Shown: positions 37,768-47,093 of the stretch, piece after piece
How the letters are laid out: each line of letters opens with the position of its first letter
Numbering within the stretch: position 1 is the stretch's first letter
NCBI RefSeq assembly: GCF_000735195.1
Contig: NZ_JPIM01000007.1
Location: 1 to 64,000, forward strand
Length of the DNA stretch: 64,000 nucleotides
Source: Chloroflexus sp. MS-G
Lineage (GTDB): Bacteria > Chloroflexota > Chloroflexia > Chloroflexales > Chloroflexaceae
Reading direction: 5' to 3'
Position numbers and translations under genes: made by a program
The notes under the pieces: generated by a model
What the model saw: the letters and a program-made list of their open reading frames with translations, nothing else
Database searches by the model: none
Told to the model about the DNA's origin: nothing

Positions 37768-38400
37768 ATGATTCACGGATTGTTAGGTCGTAAAATCGGG
37801 ATGATGCAATACTTCACCAAGGAAGGCATGGCCATTCCAGTGACAGTCATTGCCGCTGGTCCTTGCATCGTCACGCAAATCCGCACCCCTGAGCGTGATG
37901 GCTACAGTGCGGTACAGCTCGGTTACGAAGAGGTCGAGTCACGCAAGCTGACTAAGCCTCAGCAAGGGCATCTGAAGGCTTCAGGTGGCAAGATGTTACG
38001 CATTCTGCGCGAGTTCAGCGCCGATGACCCTCTGGCCCATAAGCCAGGTGAAGTCGTGACAGTTGAGCTGTTCCGACCAGGTCAAAAAGTTGACATCTCT
38101 GGTACCTCAAAGGGGCGCGGCTTTGCCGGTGTTGTGAAGCGACATGGGTTCCGGGGTGGTCCGAAGACCCACGGTCAGAGTGATCGTCATCGTGCTCCTG
38201 GTTCGATTGGTGCAGGTACGACGCCGGGTCGTGTGTGGAAGGGTCAGCGCATGGCTGGTCGAATGGGTGGCACGCGGGTTACCATCCAGAATCTGGAGGT
38301 GGTTGAGGTGCTTCCCGAACAGAATTTGCTACTGGTGAAGGGCTCCGTTCCTGGCGCCCGCAATGGCCTGCTTCAGATCCGCAAAGCGGTGAAGGGCTAG
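37768..38400 (+). CDS. rplC: 50S ribosomal protein L3
   Basis: 210 residues, starting '[20 protein letters not shown]'. The long loop '[20 protein letters not shown]' reaches toward the peptidyl-transferase centre. CGGAGG precedes the ATG. The 113-base gap after rpsJ is larger than usual in this operon. Confidence 0.97.
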   Translation: MIHGLLGRKIGMMQYFTKEGMAIPVTVIAAGPCIVTQIRTPERDGYSAVQLGYEEVESRKLTKPQQGHLKASGGKMLRILREFSADDPLAHKPGEVVTVELFRPGQKVDISGTSKGRGFAGVVKRHGFRGGPKTHGQSDRHRAPGSIGAGTTPGRVWKGQRMAGRMGGTRVTIQNLEVVEVLPEQNLLLVKGSVPGARNGLLQIRKAVKG

Positions 38401-38412
38401 AGGAGTAAAACG

Positions 38413-39081
38413 ATGCAGGCAACGCTCTATAATCAGGCCGGCGAACAGGTGGGCGCCATTGAAGTGAGTGATTACATCTTTGGCATTGAGCCGAACGTAG
38501 CGGTCATGCATCAATACGTTGTGATGCAACAGGCCAATGCCCGCCTCGGCACGCATAATACACGTGGACGCGGTGAGGTAAAGGGTTCGACCCGCAAGCT
38601 CTATCGGCAAAAGGGGACTGGACGTGCCCGTCAGGGTTCGATCCGCGCTCCACACCACAAAGGTGGTGGCGTGGCTCATGGCCCGCATCCGCGTTCGTAT
38701 CGTGTCTCAATGCCACGGAAGATGCGTCGGCTCGGTGTCCGCTCAGCTTTGTCGGCAAAATTCGCCGCCGATCAGATTCGCTTTGTCGATGAGCTGACGT
38801 TCCCCCAGCCGCGGACGAAGGATTTTGTCGCTTTTCTGAAGGCCCACGGCCTCGCTGATAAGAAGACACTAGTCGTGATCGATAGCAAGAGTCCGGCGAA
38901 TGAGAATCTGCGCCGCTCGGCTAACAATTTACCCCAAGTAAAAACGTTGCTGGCCCATTACCTCAATGTGCGCGATCTTCTGGTTTATGATCATATTGTG
39001 ATGCCGAAGGCAGCCGTTGAGGTGGTGGAAAGCTACCTTGGCGAGCGTTCTCGCACAGCAGCGCCGGCGCAGGAGGAGTAA
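38413..39081 (+). CDS. rplD: 50S ribosomal protein L4
   Basis: 222 residues. The extended loop '[20 protein letters not shown]' lines the nascent-peptide exit tunnel, where macrolide-resistance changes map. In E. coli L4 represses its own operon. It starts 12 bases after rplC with a GGAG site. Confidence 0.97.
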   Translation: MQATLYNQAGEQVGAIEVSDYIFGIEPNVAVMHQYVVMQQANARLGTHNTRGRGEVKGSTRKLYRQKGTGRARQGSIRAPHHKGGGVAHGPHPRSYRVSMPRKMRRLGVRSALSAKFAADQIRFVDELTFPQPRTKDFVAFLKAHGLADKKTLVVIDSKSPANENLRRSANNLPQVKTLLAHYLNVRDLLVYDHIVMPKAAVEVVESYLGERSRTAAPAQEE

Positions 39082-39083
39082 CC

Positions 39084-39368
39084 ATGCTGACGCCGTATGA
39101 TATTTTGATCCGCCCGCTGATTACCGAGAAGAACACCAGCCTCATGGAACTCAATAAATATACGTTTGAGGTTCATCGTGAGGCAACAAAGCCGCAGATT
39201 AAGCATGCGGTCGAGACAATCTTCAACGTGCGGGTGACAAAGGTGCATACGATGAATGTGCGCGGGAAGCTGCGCCGCCGTGGCCGTTCGGTCGGTTATA
39301 CCCGCGATTGGAAGAAGGCCATTGTGACCCTTGCTGAAGGCGATCGGATCGAGATCTTCGGATCATAG
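39084..39368 (+). CDS. rplW: 50S ribosomal protein L23
   Basis: 94 residues, with '[22 protein letters not shown]' reduced here to its core LITEK, and the loop '[21 protein letters not shown]'. L23 sits at the tunnel exit and docks trigger factor and SRP. Two bases separate it from rplD. Confidence 0.96.
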   Translation: MLTPYDILIRPLITEKNTSLMELNKYTFEVHREATKPQIKHAVETIFNVRVTKVHTMNVRGKLRRRGRSVGYTRDWKKAIVTLAEGDRIEIFGS

Positions 39369-39395
39369 GTCACTACTGCAATGAAAGTAGTGACC
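39368..39395 (+). promoter_or_regulatory. Intercistronic hairpin before rplB
   Basis: GGTCACTAC (39368-39376) pairs perfectly with GTAGTGACC (39387-39395). A weaker GU-containing hairpin follows, before the rplB ribosome site. No U-tract. Confidence 0.5.
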
Positions 39396-39443
39396 GGCGA
39401 CGATTCGCACTGAAGAGTCGTTGCCGATGGAGGGAGCAAGACG

Positions 39444-40268
39444 ATGGGAGTTCGTATCTACAAACCAACCTCGGCCGGTCGCCGCAATATGTCGGTTTCG
39501 ACCTTCGAGGAAATTACAAAAAAGCGGCCTGAGCCGCGCTTGATTGAGCCGCTACGCAAGAAAGCTGGCCGGAATAATCAGGGCCGAATCACGGTGCGTC
39601 ATCGTGGTGGCGGTCACAAGCGCTTTTACCGAATTATTGACTTTAAGCGCAATAAGTTTGGTATCCCGGCGAAGGTTCAGGCGATTGAGTACGATCCAAA
39701 CCGTACTGCGCGGATCGCATTGCTGGCTTACGCCGATGGTGAGAAGCGCTACATTATCGCTCCGCTTGGCCTGAAAGTCGGCGATACCGTTATGAGCGGT
39801 CCAGATGCCGAAATCCGCGTAGGTAATGCACTGCCGCTCAGTGCGATTCCGCTCGGTACTCAGATTCACAACATCGAACTTGAGATTGGGCGCGGTGGCG
39901 TGCTGGTACGTTCGGCTGGTACCGCCGCTCAATTGATGGCCAAAGAGGGTAACTACGCTACGGTTCGTATGCCCTCTGGTGAAATGCGCCTTATCCATCT
40001 GCGCTGTATGGCTACCATTGGCCAGGTTGGGAACGTTGATCACCAGAATATCCGGCTCGGCAAAGCTGGCCGCTCACGCTGGCTCGGCCGCCGTCCGCGC
40101 GTGCGTGGCGCTGCGATGAACCCGCGTGACCATCCCCATGGTGGTGGCGAGGGCCGTGCACCACGCGGTATGAGTACGCCAAAGACGAAGTGGGGTAAGC
40201 CGGCACGTGGCGTTAAGACTCGTCATAATCCGCGCTTTGATCGCTTCATTGTTCGCCGGCGTAAGTAA
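39444..40268 (+). CDS. rplB: 50S ribosomal protein L2
   Basis: 274 residues. '[20 protein letters not shown]' contains the conserved histidine near the peptidyl-transferase centre. L2 bridges the subunits and is needed for subunit association. GGAGGGAG precedes the ATG. Confidence 0.97.
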   Translation: MGVRIYKPTSAGRRNMSVSTFEEITKKRPEPRLIEPLRKKAGRNNQGRITVRHRGGGHKRFYRIIDFKRNKFGIPAKVQAIEYDPNRTARIALLAYADGEKRYIIAPLGLKVGDTVMSGPDAEIRVGNALPLSAIPLGTQIHNIELEIGRGGVLVRSAGTAAQLMAKEGNYATVRMPSGEMRLIHLRCMATIGQVGNVDHQNIRLGKAGRSRWLGRRPRVRGAAMNPRDHPHGGGEGRAPRGMSTPKTKWGKPARGVKTRHNPRFDRFIVRRRK

Positions 40269-40279
40269 CATTGCCCTGT

Positions 40280-40306
40280 GTCGGGCGGCCACTGTTGTCG
40301 CCCGAC
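40280..40306 (+). promoter_or_regulatory. Intercistronic hairpin before rpsS
   Basis: GTCGGGCG (40280-40287) pairs perfectly with CGCCCGAC (40299-40306), just upstream of the rpsS ribosome site GAGGAGG. Confidence 0.5.
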
Positions 40307-40325
40307 GTGCCTGTGAGGAGGAACT

Positions 40326-40613
40326 ATGTCCCGCTCGTCAAAGAAGGGGCCATACGTCGATATTAAGTTGCTCGAGAAAATTGAGGCTATGAACAAGGCC
40401 AATGAGAAGCGGGTTATCCGAACCTGGTCGCGCGACTCGACCATCTTCCCGCAGATGATTGGTCACACCATTGCAGTCCACGATGGCCGCCGCCATGTGC
40501 CTGTTTACATCACCGAAAACATGGTCGGTCACAAGCTGGGAGAGTTCGCACCTACCCGCTTCTTTCGCGGCCACGGTGGCAAAAAAGCCGATAAGCGCGG
40601 GAAAGTCAAGTAG
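40326..40613 (+). CDS. rpsS: 30S ribosomal protein S19
   Basis: 95 residues: '[12 protein letters not shown]', '[20 protein letters not shown]', '[15 protein letters not shown]'. S19 pairs with S13 in the 30S head. A GAGGAGGAACT site precedes the ATG. Confidence 0.97.
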   Translation: MSRSSKKGPYVDIKLLEKIEAMNKANEKRVIRTWSRDSTIFPQMIGHTIAVHDGRRHVPVYITENMVGHKLGEFAPTRFFRGHGGKKADKRGKVK

Positions 40614-40632
40614 CTCCCGCTGTTAGACCTGA

Positions 40633-40660
40633 TTGCATCTTCCCAAAAACGTGGTACAAT
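40633..40660 (+). promoter_or_regulatory. Possible internal promoter before rplV
   Basis: TTGCAT (40633-40638), 16 bases and TACAAT (40655-40660), with TGG before the -10 box. The predicted start near 40667 would leave about 40 bases before the rplV ATG. Confidence 0.5.
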
Positions 40661-40705
40661 GACACGCTTGTGGTGATGCGTCGGGTAGCGATACGAGAAA
40701 AAACA

Positions 40706-41047
40706 ATGGAAGCAAAAGCAGTTACCCGCTATGTGCGAATCTCGCCATTGAAGGTTCGCCTCGTGATGGATGTGGTGCGCGGTATGGATGTAGACCGTGC
40801 GCTGGCAACGCTTCGGTATATGCCGCAGAAGGCAGCCCGAGAAGTCGCCCGCACGATCAAGTCGGCCGCTGCAAACGCAGAGCACAACTTTCAAATGGAT
40901 CGCGAATCGCTGTATATCAAGGCAATCTATGCCGATCAAGGCCCGGTCTTGAAGCGGTTTATGCCGCGTGCACGCGGGATGGCGAATCGCATCCGCAAAC
41001 CAACTACCCATATCACTGTGGTAGTTGCTGACAGGTCGGAGTACTAG
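40706..41047 (+). CDS. rplV: 50S ribosomal protein L22
   Basis: 113 residues from ATG 40706 ('[20 protein letters not shown]'), the family's usual beginning. Longer in-frame starts at 40670 (GTG) and 40676 (ATG) add ten or more atypical residues. The ribosome site is weak (GAGAAA). '[20 protein letters not shown]' forms the tunnel-lining hairpin. Confidence 0.94.
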   Translation: MEAKAVTRYVRISPLKVRLVMDVVRGMDVDRALATLRYMPQKAAREVARTIKSAAANAEHNFQMDRESLYIKAIYADQGPVLKRFMPRARGMANRIRKPTTHITVVVADRSEY

Positions 41048-41062
41048 TAGAGGGAGGCTCGC

Positions 41063-41800
41063 TTGGGGCGCAAAGTACATCCGATTGGCTTTCGGCTCGG
41101 TTACATCAAGGACTGGCAGTCGAAGTGGTTCGCTGAAGGCGAGGAATATACTCGCCAGCTCCACGAAGACATCGAGCTGCGGAAGCTAATTAGTAAGGAA
41201 TTGCAAAGCGCTGGCGTGTCGCGGATCGAGATCGAGCGTTCAGCAAACAAGATCGAGATCTCGGTGTACACAGCTAAGCCCGGTATTGTGATCGGGAAAC
41301 GCGGCACGAATGTTGACACGTTGAAGAGTGCATTGGAGCGCAAGACCGGGAAGAAGATCAAGCTCAATATCAAGGAGATCCATCAACCGGAACTTGATGC
41401 TCAGTTGGTTGCTGAGAGCATTGGTGAACAGATTACCAGGCGCGTGAGCTACAAGCGTGCAATGAAGCAGGCTGTGCAGCGCGCAATGCGACTCGGGGCC
41501 TTGGGAGTGAAAGTGCGTTGTTCAGGTCGCCTCGGTGGAGCCGAGATGGCGCGCGTTCACGAAGAGGCCGAGGGTCGTGTGCCGCGCCATACGCTGCGGG
41601 CCGATATCGATTATGCCCAGGTACACGCCCATACCACCTACGGTCGGATTGGCGTGAAGGTCTGGATTTACAAGGGAGACGTCTTCCCCAACCAGGCTGC
41701 CAAGGCACCGGTCGAGCAGGCAGCAGCCGCGCCTACACCTACGCCCGCGCCCGAACGGCGTGAACGTCAGCCGAGGAGGAATAGCAATGCTTCTGCCTAA
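41063..41800 (+). CDS. rpsC: 30S ribosomal protein S3
   Basis: 245 residues from a TTG start at 41063, with AGGGAGG six bases upstream; no ATG is available at the conserved '[13 protein letters not shown]' beginning. The KH domain '[13 protein letters not shown]' (GxxG) and '[21 protein letters not shown]' are intact. S3 helps form the mRNA entry channel. The C-terminus is a Pro/Ala/Arg-rich tail. The last 14 bases overlap rplP. Confidence 0.97.
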   Translation: MGRKVHPIGFRLGYIKDWQSKWFAEGEEYTRQLHEDIELRKLISKELQSAGVSRIEIERSANKIEISVYTAKPGIVIGKRGTNVDTLKSALERKTGKKIKLNIKEIHQPELDAQLVAESIGEQITRRVSYKRAMKQAVQRAMRLGALGVKVRCSGRLGGAEMARVHEEAEGRVPRHTLRADIDYAQVHAHTTYGRIGVKVWIYKGDVFPNQAAKAPVEQAAAAPTPTPAPERRERQPRRNSNASA

Positions 41801-42242
41801 GCGCACGAAGTACCGCAAAATGCAGAAAGGGCGCAGCCATGGCCTCTCGTATCGCGGCAACAATGTCGTGTTCGGTGAATATGGCCTGATGGCACTCGAA
41901 CCGAGCTGGATCTCCAGCCGTCAGATTGAAGCTGCCCGTCGTGCAATTACCAACTACGTCAAGCGTGGTGGAAAGGTCTGGATTCGTATTTTTCCAGATA
42001 AACCGATCACCCGCAAACCGGCCGAAACCCGTATGGGTGGTGGTAAGGGTTCTGTCGATCACTGGGTTGCCGTTGTGAAACCCGGCCGTATCATGTTTGA
42101 ACTGGCCGGCGTTCGCGAAGATGTAGCTCAGGAAGCCCTGCGTCGTGCCGCGCAGAAGTTACCGATCAAGTGCAAAATTATCGATCGGGAAGAGCAGGGT
42201 ACGATGGCAGCAACTGGGGAGGTGAGCAGTGAAAGCGAGTGA
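41787..42242 (+). CDS. rplP: 50S ribosomal protein L16
   Basis: 151 residues beginning '[16 protein letters not shown]'. The ATG lies inside the rpsC end, preceded by GAGGAGGAA. '[19 protein letters not shown]' is the conserved loop that contacts A-site tRNA. Overlaps rpmC by 14 bases. Confidence 0.97.
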   Translation: MLLPKRTKYRKMQKGRSHGLSYRGNNVVFGEYGLMALEPSWISSRQIEAARRAITNYVKRGGKVWIRIFPDKPITRKPAETRMGGGKGSVDHWVAVVKPGRIMFELAGVREDVAQEALRRAAQKLPIKCKIIDREEQGTMAATGEVSSESE

Positions 42243-42435
42243 ACTGCGCGCCCTCGATGATGCACAGTTGCGCGAGAAATTGGCTGAATATAAGGTTGAG
42301 TTGTTTAATCTGCGCTTCCAGAAAGCAACTGGAAAGTTGACCAATACAGCCCGACCACGGCAGGTCAAAAAAGAGATAGCGCGCATCTTAACCATCCTGC
42401 GTGAACGTGAGTTGGCGCAGGCTGAGCTCGGCTAA
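42229..42435 (+). CDS. rpmC: 50S ribosomal protein L29
   Basis: 68 residues from a GTG start with GGGGAGG upstream inside rplP. Typical helix pair '[20 protein letters not shown]' and '[18 protein letters not shown]'. L29 lies near the tunnel exit beside L23. Confidence 0.96.
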   Translation: MKASELRALDDAQLREKLAEYKVELFNLRFQKATGKLTNTARPRQVKKEIARILTILRERELAQAELG

Positions 42436-42453
42436 TCAGAGATGGAGCAGAGC

Positions 42454-42723
42454 ATGATGACTGCAGAGCAAAAGCGCAAAACGACAAAGGTGGGTCGCGT
42501 CGTTAGCGATAAAATGGATAAGACGGTGGTGGTCGCGGTAGATTATCTCAAGCCGCATCCCCTTTACCGTAAGATTATTCGACGAACGAAGAAATTTCAC
42601 GCCCACGATGAACATAATGAGTGCAAAGTGGGTGATACGGTGCGGATCGAAGAGACCCGTCCGCTCAGCCGCACAAAGCGCTGGCGGGTCGTGGAAATTG
42701 TGAAACGTGGCGAGGAGGAGTAG
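42454..42723 (+). CDS. rpsQ: 30S ribosomal protein S17
   Basis: 89 residues. GGAG at 42443-42446 supports ATG 42454 (or the adjacent 42457) over the upstream ATG 42442. '[19 protein letters not shown]' and '[19 protein letters not shown]' are the OB-fold hallmarks. S17 binds 16S rRNA early in assembly. Confidence 0.96.
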   Translation: MMTAEQKRKTTKVGRVVSDKMDKTVVVAVDYLKPHPLYRKIIRRTKKFHAHDEHNECKVGDTVRIEETRPLSRTKRWRVVEIVKRGEEE

Positions 42724-42725
42724 CC

Positions 42726-43094
42726 ATGATCCAGCCTCAGACACGGCTGAAGGTTGCCGATAATACCGGGGCGAAAGAGATCATGTGCATCCGGGTCCTC
42801 GGAGGTTCACGGGTGCGCTACGGTCGAGTTGGCGACATCATTGTTGCCTCGGTAAAGGTTGCTACACCCGGTGGTCAGGTGAAGAAGGGTGATGTTGTCA
42901 AGGCGGTAATCATCCGCACGGCAAAGGAATACGGCCGACCTGACGGATCGCACATCCGCTTTGATGACAATGCGGCGGTGCTGATTGGGAAAGAGAACAA
43001 CCCACGCGGCACGCGCATCTTTGGCCCGGTGGCCCGTGAGTTGCGCGAGAAGCAGTTTATGCGGATCGTGTCGCTCGCCCCGGAGGTGCTGTGA
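42726..43094 (+). CDS. rplN: 50S ribosomal protein L14
   Basis: 122 residues, starting '[19 protein letters not shown]'. L14 takes part in an intersubunit bridge and is the docking site of silencing factor RsfS. Its TGA stop shares one base with the rplX ATG. Confidence 0.97.
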   Translation: MIQPQTRLKVADNTGAKEIMCIRVLGGSRVRYGRVGDIIVASVKVATPGGQVKKGDVVKAVIIRTAKEYGRPDGSHIRFDDNAAVLIGKENNPRGTRIFGPVARELREKQFMRIVSLAPEVL

Positions 43095-43426
43095 TGCATG
43101 TGAAAACTGGTGACGAGGTGTTGGTTATTGCCGGCAAAGATAAGGGGCGTCGTGGCAAGATTAAACGCGCCTTGCCGGCAGAGAACCGTGTTGTTGTCGA
43201 AGGGATTAATATCGTCAAGCGGCACCAGAAGCCGCGTGGCCCTGGTCGCCCTGGCGGTATTATCGAGATGGAAGCGCCACTTCATGCATCGAATGTGATG
43301 CTGATCTGTCCGAGCTGCGGTCGGGCGTCACGTACCGGTAAGCGCTTCCTGGAAGAAACCGATCATAAAGGCCGTCCGCGCAAGGTGCGCTATTGTAAGG
43401 CATGTGACGCCATTATCGATAAGTAG
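43094..43426 (+). CDS. rplX: 50S ribosomal protein L24
   Basis: 110 residues from ATG 43094, sharing one base with the rplN stop; CGGAGG is seven bases upstream. A GTG one codon earlier is also in frame. The KOW motif 'VLVIAGKDKGRRGKI' is intact. The C-terminal half has a zinc-ribbon-like set 'CPSCGRASRTGKRF' and 'KVRYCKACDA', i.e. four cysteines, as in many bacterial L24 proteins. Confidence 0.96.
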   Translation: MHVKTGDEVLVIAGKDKGRRGKIKRALPAENRVVVEGINIVKRHQKPRGPGRPGGIIEMEAPLHASNVMLICPSCGRASRTGKRFLEETDHKGRPRKVRYCKACDAIIDK

Positions 43427-43483
43427 TCTGTTCACAGGGCCGGCACAAGAGATGTCTGCTGCCAAGCCCCTGGAGAAAACGCT

Positions 43484-44026
43484 ATGACCGTTCGATTACG
43501 TGAAAAGTATCAAAAAGAGGTTGTCCCTGCCTTGATGGAGGAGTTTAAGTTCAAGTCCATCATGCAGGTGCCACGTCTCGTCAAAATTGTGGTAAATGTT
43601 GGTGTCGGCGAGGCGGTTCAGAATGCGAAGGCTATCGAGGCTGCGGTAAATGACGTTGCTACCATCACCGGGCAGAAGCCGGTCGTGACACGGGCCAAGA
43701 AGTCTGTAGCATCGTTTAAGCTGCGTGCCGGGATGCCTATTGGGGTGATGGTAACCCTGCGCGGTGACCGCATGTACGACTTTTTAGATCGGCTCTGCTC
43801 GCTGGCGCTGCCGCGCATCCGTGATTTTCGTGGTGTGAGCCGCAGCTCGTTCGATGGGCGCGGCAATTACAGTCTGGGATTGCGTGAGCAGATTGTCTTC
43901 CCAGACATTGATTACGATAAGATCGACAAGATTCGTGGTTTAGAGGTGGCAATTGTCACCAGTGCGCCGAATGATGAGCAGGCTTATTCCTTGCTGAAAC
44001 GTCTCGGCATGCCATTTCGTGATTAG
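43484..44026 (+). CDS. rplE: 50S ribosomal protein L5
   Basis: 180 residues, normal length: '[18 protein letters not shown]', '[18 protein letters not shown]', '[19 protein letters not shown]'. L5 binds 5S rRNA in the central protuberance. Confidence 0.97.
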   Translation: MTVRLREKYQKEVVPALMEEFKFKSIMQVPRLVKIVVNVGVGEAVQNAKAIEAAVNDVATITGQKPVVTRAKKSVASFKLRAGMPIGVMVTLRGDRMYDFLDRLCSLALPRIRDFRGVSRSSFDGRGNYSLGLREQIVFPDIDYDKIDKIRGLEVAIVTSAPNDEQAYSLLKRLGMPFRD

Positions 44027-44083
44027 TTTGAACTAAGAGCGCAGGACGCTGACTGGTTCAACGCATTTTGAGGAGGTAATCCT

Positions 44084-44269
44084 TTGGCTAAGAAGTCGTG
44101 GATTGTAAGGGCCCAGCGGCCGCCGAAATTCAAAGTTCGTGCGTACAACCGCTGTAAAATCTGCGGTCGCTCACGAGCGTATATTCGTAAGTTCGGGATG
44201 TGCCGCATTTGCTTCCGCGAACATGCATTAAAGGGCCTCATTCCGGGCGTCGTAAAGGCAAGTTGGTGA
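44084..44269 (+). CDS. rpsN: 30S ribosomal protein S14, zinc type (S14Z)
   Basis: 61 residues from a TTG start at 44084, with GAGGAGG at good spacing. The four zinc cysteines are Cys24, Cys27, Cys40 and Cys43 (CKIC...CRIC), so this is the short zinc-containing type. TTG is used here and at rpsC in the same operon. Confidence 0.96.
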   Translation: MAKKSWIVRAQRPPKFKVRAYNRCKICGRSRAYIRKFGMCRICFREHALKGLIPGVVKASW

Positions 44270-44324
44270 GTGCTGTGCGGCAAGCGAGTGATGCTGACGC
44301 CCGCGATCGTTGAGGAGGCATACC

Positions 44325-44726
44325 GTGAGTGTCAATGATCCTATCGGCGATATGCTGACACGCATTCGTAATGCGTGTATGGCCCGCCATACAACTGTAA
44401 CAATTCCGGCATCGAAGATGAAGATCGCGATTGCCGATATTCTGAAACGTGAAGGATTTATTCGGGATTACACTGTAATCGATGATGGCAAGCCGTACAA
44501 GACCATCTCGATTACGCTGAAGTATATGCCTGATCGTCGGCCGGCTATCACCGGCTTGCGACGGGTCAGTAAGCCGGGGCTGCGAATTTATACCAAGCGC
44601 GCTGACATTCCACGAGTGCGCGGTGGTCTCGGGCTGAGCATTCTTTCGACGCCGAAGGGTGTGCTTGCCGATCACGAGGCTTGGCGCGAGCGTGTCGGCG
44701 GCGAGGTACTCTGCTACGTTTGGTAA
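44325..44726 (+). CDS. rpsH: 30S ribosomal protein S8
   Basis: 133 residues from GTG 44325, with GAGGAGG six bases upstream; the frame upstream to 44310 crosses that site and is not used. '[14 protein letters not shown]' and '[19 protein letters not shown]' are typical. In E. coli S8 represses the spc operon. Confidence 0.96.
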   Translation: MSVNDPIGDMLTRIRNACMARHTTVTIPASKMKIAIADILKREGFIRDYTVIDDGKPYKTISITLKYMPDRRPAITGLRRVSKPGLRIYTKRADIPRVRGGLGLSILSTPKGVLADHEAWRERVGGEVLCYVW

Positions 44727-44744
44727 CGCGCACGGAGGAGTATC

Positions 44745-45308
44745 ATGTCGCGAATCGGAAAACGACCAATTACCGTGCCAAAGGGGGTTCAGGTTACCAT
44801 CGGCGAGCAGAATCTCGTGACGGTAAAAGGCCCCAAGGGGACGCTAAGCCAGAGATTGCATCCTGATATGATTATTCGTCAGGAAGGCGATGTCATTACC
44901 GTTCAGCGTCCTTCTGATGGGAAGTTGCATCGCGCTTTGCACGGTTTGACCCGTACCCTGATCTACAATATGGTGGTTGGGGTTACCCAGGGCTGGCAAC
45001 GAGCGCTCGAAATCAACGGCGTTGGGTATCGTGCTCAGCTCGAAGGAAAAACGCTCGTGCTCAATCTGGGTTTTTCACACCCGGTACGTATCGAGCCGCC
45101 ACCGAACATTAGCTACATTGTCGGTGAACGTAAGTCGGCAAACGATCCGTTGTCGCTGACGATCGTTGGTATCGATAAACAACAGGTCGGCGAAGAGGCA
45201 GCCCGAATTCGTAGTCTGCGTCCGCCTGAGCCGTATAAGGGTAAGGGCATTAAGTACGTTGAAGAGAAGATCCGCCGCAAGGCTGGTAAGGCTGGTAAGG
45301 CGAAATAG
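44745..45308 (+). CDS. rplF: 50S ribosomal protein L6
   Basis: 187 residues: 'MSRIGKRPITVPKGVQV' and the C-terminal 'RSLRPPEPYKGKGIKYVEEK'. L6 stabilises the sarcin-ricin region. A 90-base gap with two hairpins separates it from rplR. Confidence 0.97.
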   Translation: MSRIGKRPITVPKGVQVTIGEQNLVTVKGPKGTLSQRLHPDMIIRQEGDVITVQRPSDGKLHRALHGLTRTLIYNMVVGVTQGWQRALEINGVGYRAQLEGKTLVLNLGFSHPVRIEPPPNISYIVGERKSANDPLSLTIVGIDKQQVGEEAARIRSLRPPEPYKGKGIKYVEEKIRRKAGKAGKAK

Positions 45309-45314
45309 TTGGTT

Positions 45315-45363
45315 GGGCTGCGGCTGCTATGCCGTAGCCTGCACCCCTAGCGAGCGGTAGGGG
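45315..45363 (+). promoter_or_regulatory. Tandem hairpins between rplF and rplR
   Basis: A ten-pair stem (45315-45324 with 45331-45340, two G-U pairs, six-base loop) is followed by CCCCTA/TAGGGG (45344-45349 with 45358-45363). TACAAT at 45365-45370 could be a -10 box but has no -35. Confidence 0.5.
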
Positions 45364-45398
45364 ATACAATCTCTATCGCGACAGTATTTGAGGATCGT

Positions 45399-45761
45399 AT
45401 GGGACAGCGAACACCACGTGAACTCCGGCTTCGCCGGCATCGTCGCATCCGAAAGCGGGTTTTTGGTACGCCTGAACGACCACGCCTGAACGTCTTTCGG
45501 AGCCACGTCCATATTTATGCGCAAGTAATTGATGATACTGTTGGTCACACGCTCGTTGCCGCTTCAACGAACGAAAAAGGGTGGACCGGCAGTCCAGAGT
45601 TGACCAAAACCCAAGAGGCGGCACTGGTTGGTAAGCTGATTGCCGAACGAGCGTTACAGGCTGGGATTACGAAGGTGGTCTTCGATCGCGGTGGCTATAA
45701 GTATCACGGACGAGTGAAGGCGCTGGCCGAGGCGGCCCGCGAAGCTGGTCTGAACTTCTAG
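45399..45761 (+). CDS. rplR: 50S ribosomal protein L18
   Basis: 120 residues: '[23 protein letters not shown]' core and '[20 protein letters not shown]'. L18 binds 5S rRNA with L5. TGAGGA precedes the ATG. Confidence 0.96.
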   Translation: MGQRTPRELRLRRHRRIRKRVFGTPERPRLNVFRSHVHIYAQVIDDTVGHTLVAASTNEKGWTGSPELTKTQEAALVGKLIAERALQAGITKVVFDRGGYKYHGRVKALAEAAREAGLNF

Positions 45762-45790
45762 TTGCCTAAGGGCAGCGTAGCGGAGGAACT

Positions 45791-46327
45791 GTGAAACGAG
45801 AACGTATCAACCCCGACACGCTGGAGCTCGAGGAGCGAGTCGTCCAGATCAACCGCGTGTCAAAGGTCGTGAAGGGCGGCCGGCGTTTTAGCTTCAGCAC
45901 GGTCGTTGTCGTTGGTGATGGCAAAGGCCACGTTGGTATTGGCATGGGGAAGGCGGCAGAAGTGCCGGACGCTATTCGCAAGGGAGCTGAGGCCGCAAAA
46001 CGGAATCTGATTCGCGTGCCCCTTGTTCATGCGACGATTCCCCATGAGGTCACTACAAAGTTTGCTGCAACTAAGGTGATGCTACGGCCGGCAGCACCCG
46101 GTACCGGCGTTATTGCAGGTCGCGGTGTGCGTCCGGTGGTGGAAGCAGCCGGGATTAAAGACTTGCTCTCTAAAGTCTACGGTAGCAATAACCCGGTGAA
46201 TGTGGTGAAGGCAACCTTTAAGGCGTTAAGCGAGATGACCTCGCTCCAGGAAATGGCTCGTCGGCGTGATATGACGCCGCAAGAGCTGATGGAGCGCCGG
46301 AGACGACGGGAAACGGAGGCAGCATAA
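45791..46327 (+). CDS. rpsE: 30S ribosomal protein S5
   Basis: 178 residues from a GTG start, with CGGAGG seven bases before it. '[21 protein letters not shown]' core and '[20 protein letters not shown]'. S5 helps maintain decoding accuracy. Its TAA shares one base with the rpmD ATG. Confidence 0.96.
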   Translation: MKRERINPDTLELEERVVQINRVSKVVKGGRRFSFSTVVVVGDGKGHVGIGMGKAAEVPDAIRKGAEAAKRNLIRVPLVHATIPHEVTTKFAATKVMLRPAAPGTGVIAGRGVRPVVEAAGIKDLLSKVYGSNNPVNVVKATFKALSEMTSLQEMARRRDMTPQELMERRRRRETEAA

Positions 46328-46524
46328 TGGCAAAGCTGCGCGTGACCTATGTGAAGAGCGCAATCGGCTATGCGCGTGACCAGAAAGCAACGCTGGCCGC
46401 GCTCGGCTTGCGCCGGTTGAATCAGAGTGTACTCAAACCTGATACTCCATCGGTGCGGGGGATGCTGTTTAAGATTCAGCACCTCGTAAAGGTGGAGGAG
46501 GTTGAGGACGAGGTGCAGGCATGA
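46327..46524 (+). CDS. rpmD: 50S ribosomal protein L30
   Basis: 65 residues, starting '[19 protein letters not shown]'; overlaps rpsE by one base and rplO by four. L30 is optional among bacteria; it is present here. Confidence 0.95.
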   Translation: MAKLRVTYVKSAIGYARDQKATLAALGLRRLNQSVLKPDTPSVRGMLFKIQHLVKVEEVEDEVQA

Positions 46525-47039
46525 AACTTCACGATTTACGTCCCCCTAAAGGTGCGCATCGAGAGCGCAAGCGGATCGGTCGCGGCCATGGTTCAGGGAA
46601 AGTCAAGACTGGCGGTAAAGGTATGATGGGGCAGAAAGCCCGCAGTGGACCTGGTCCGTATCGTACCTTTGAAGGTGGTCAGAACCGTCTGGTCAAGCGT
46701 ATGCCCTTTAAGCGCGGATTTGTTAATAAATTCCGCGTCGAATATGAAGTGGTAAATGTTGGTAGTCTGGCCGATTGGCCAACCGAGGTTGAGGTAACTC
46801 CAGAGACCTTGCTGGCCCGCCGTCTGGTGCGCCGCAAGCGGATGCCGGTCAAGATCCTCGGCGACGGTGAGCTGAACCAACCGTTGACAATTAAAGCTCA
46901 TAAGTTCTCGGCAAGTGCGCGACAAAAGATTGAGGCTGCCGGTGGGAAGGCGATTGATCTCCCTTGGATTGTCGAACGCCACTCACGCTCGCGCGGCCCC
47001 AATCCCAGTATGCGCAACGCTCGCCAGGTTCAAGCGTAA
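46521..47039 (+). CDS. rplO: 50S ribosomal protein L15
   Basis: 172 residues with the Gly-rich N-terminus '[20 protein letters not shown]' and '[18 protein letters not shown]'. About 25 residues longer than the E. coli protein because of a C-terminal extension. Confidence 0.96.
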   Translation: MKLHDLRPPKGAHRERKRIGRGHGSGKVKTGGKGMMGQKARSGPGPYRTFEGGQNRLVKRMPFKRGFVNKFRVEYEVVNVGSLADWPTEVEVTPETLLARRLVRRKRMPVKILGDGELNQPLTIKAHKFSASARQKIEAAGGKAIDLPWIVERHSRSRGPNPSMRNARQVQA

Positions 47040-47043
47040 TTGG

Positions 47044-47080
47044 TCAGAGCGGCGAGAACCCTCGTGTTCTCGCCGCTGAC
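47044..47080 (+). promoter_or_regulatory. Strong hairpin in the rplO-secY gap
   Basis: AGCGGCGAGAA (47048-47058) pairs perfectly with TTCTCGCCGCT (47067-47077), extended by GTC/GAC past a two-base bulge. It ends immediately before the secY ribosome site AGGAAG, so it could tune SecY translation or transcription. Confidence 0.6.
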
Positions 47081-47093
47081 AGGAAGTACTATC

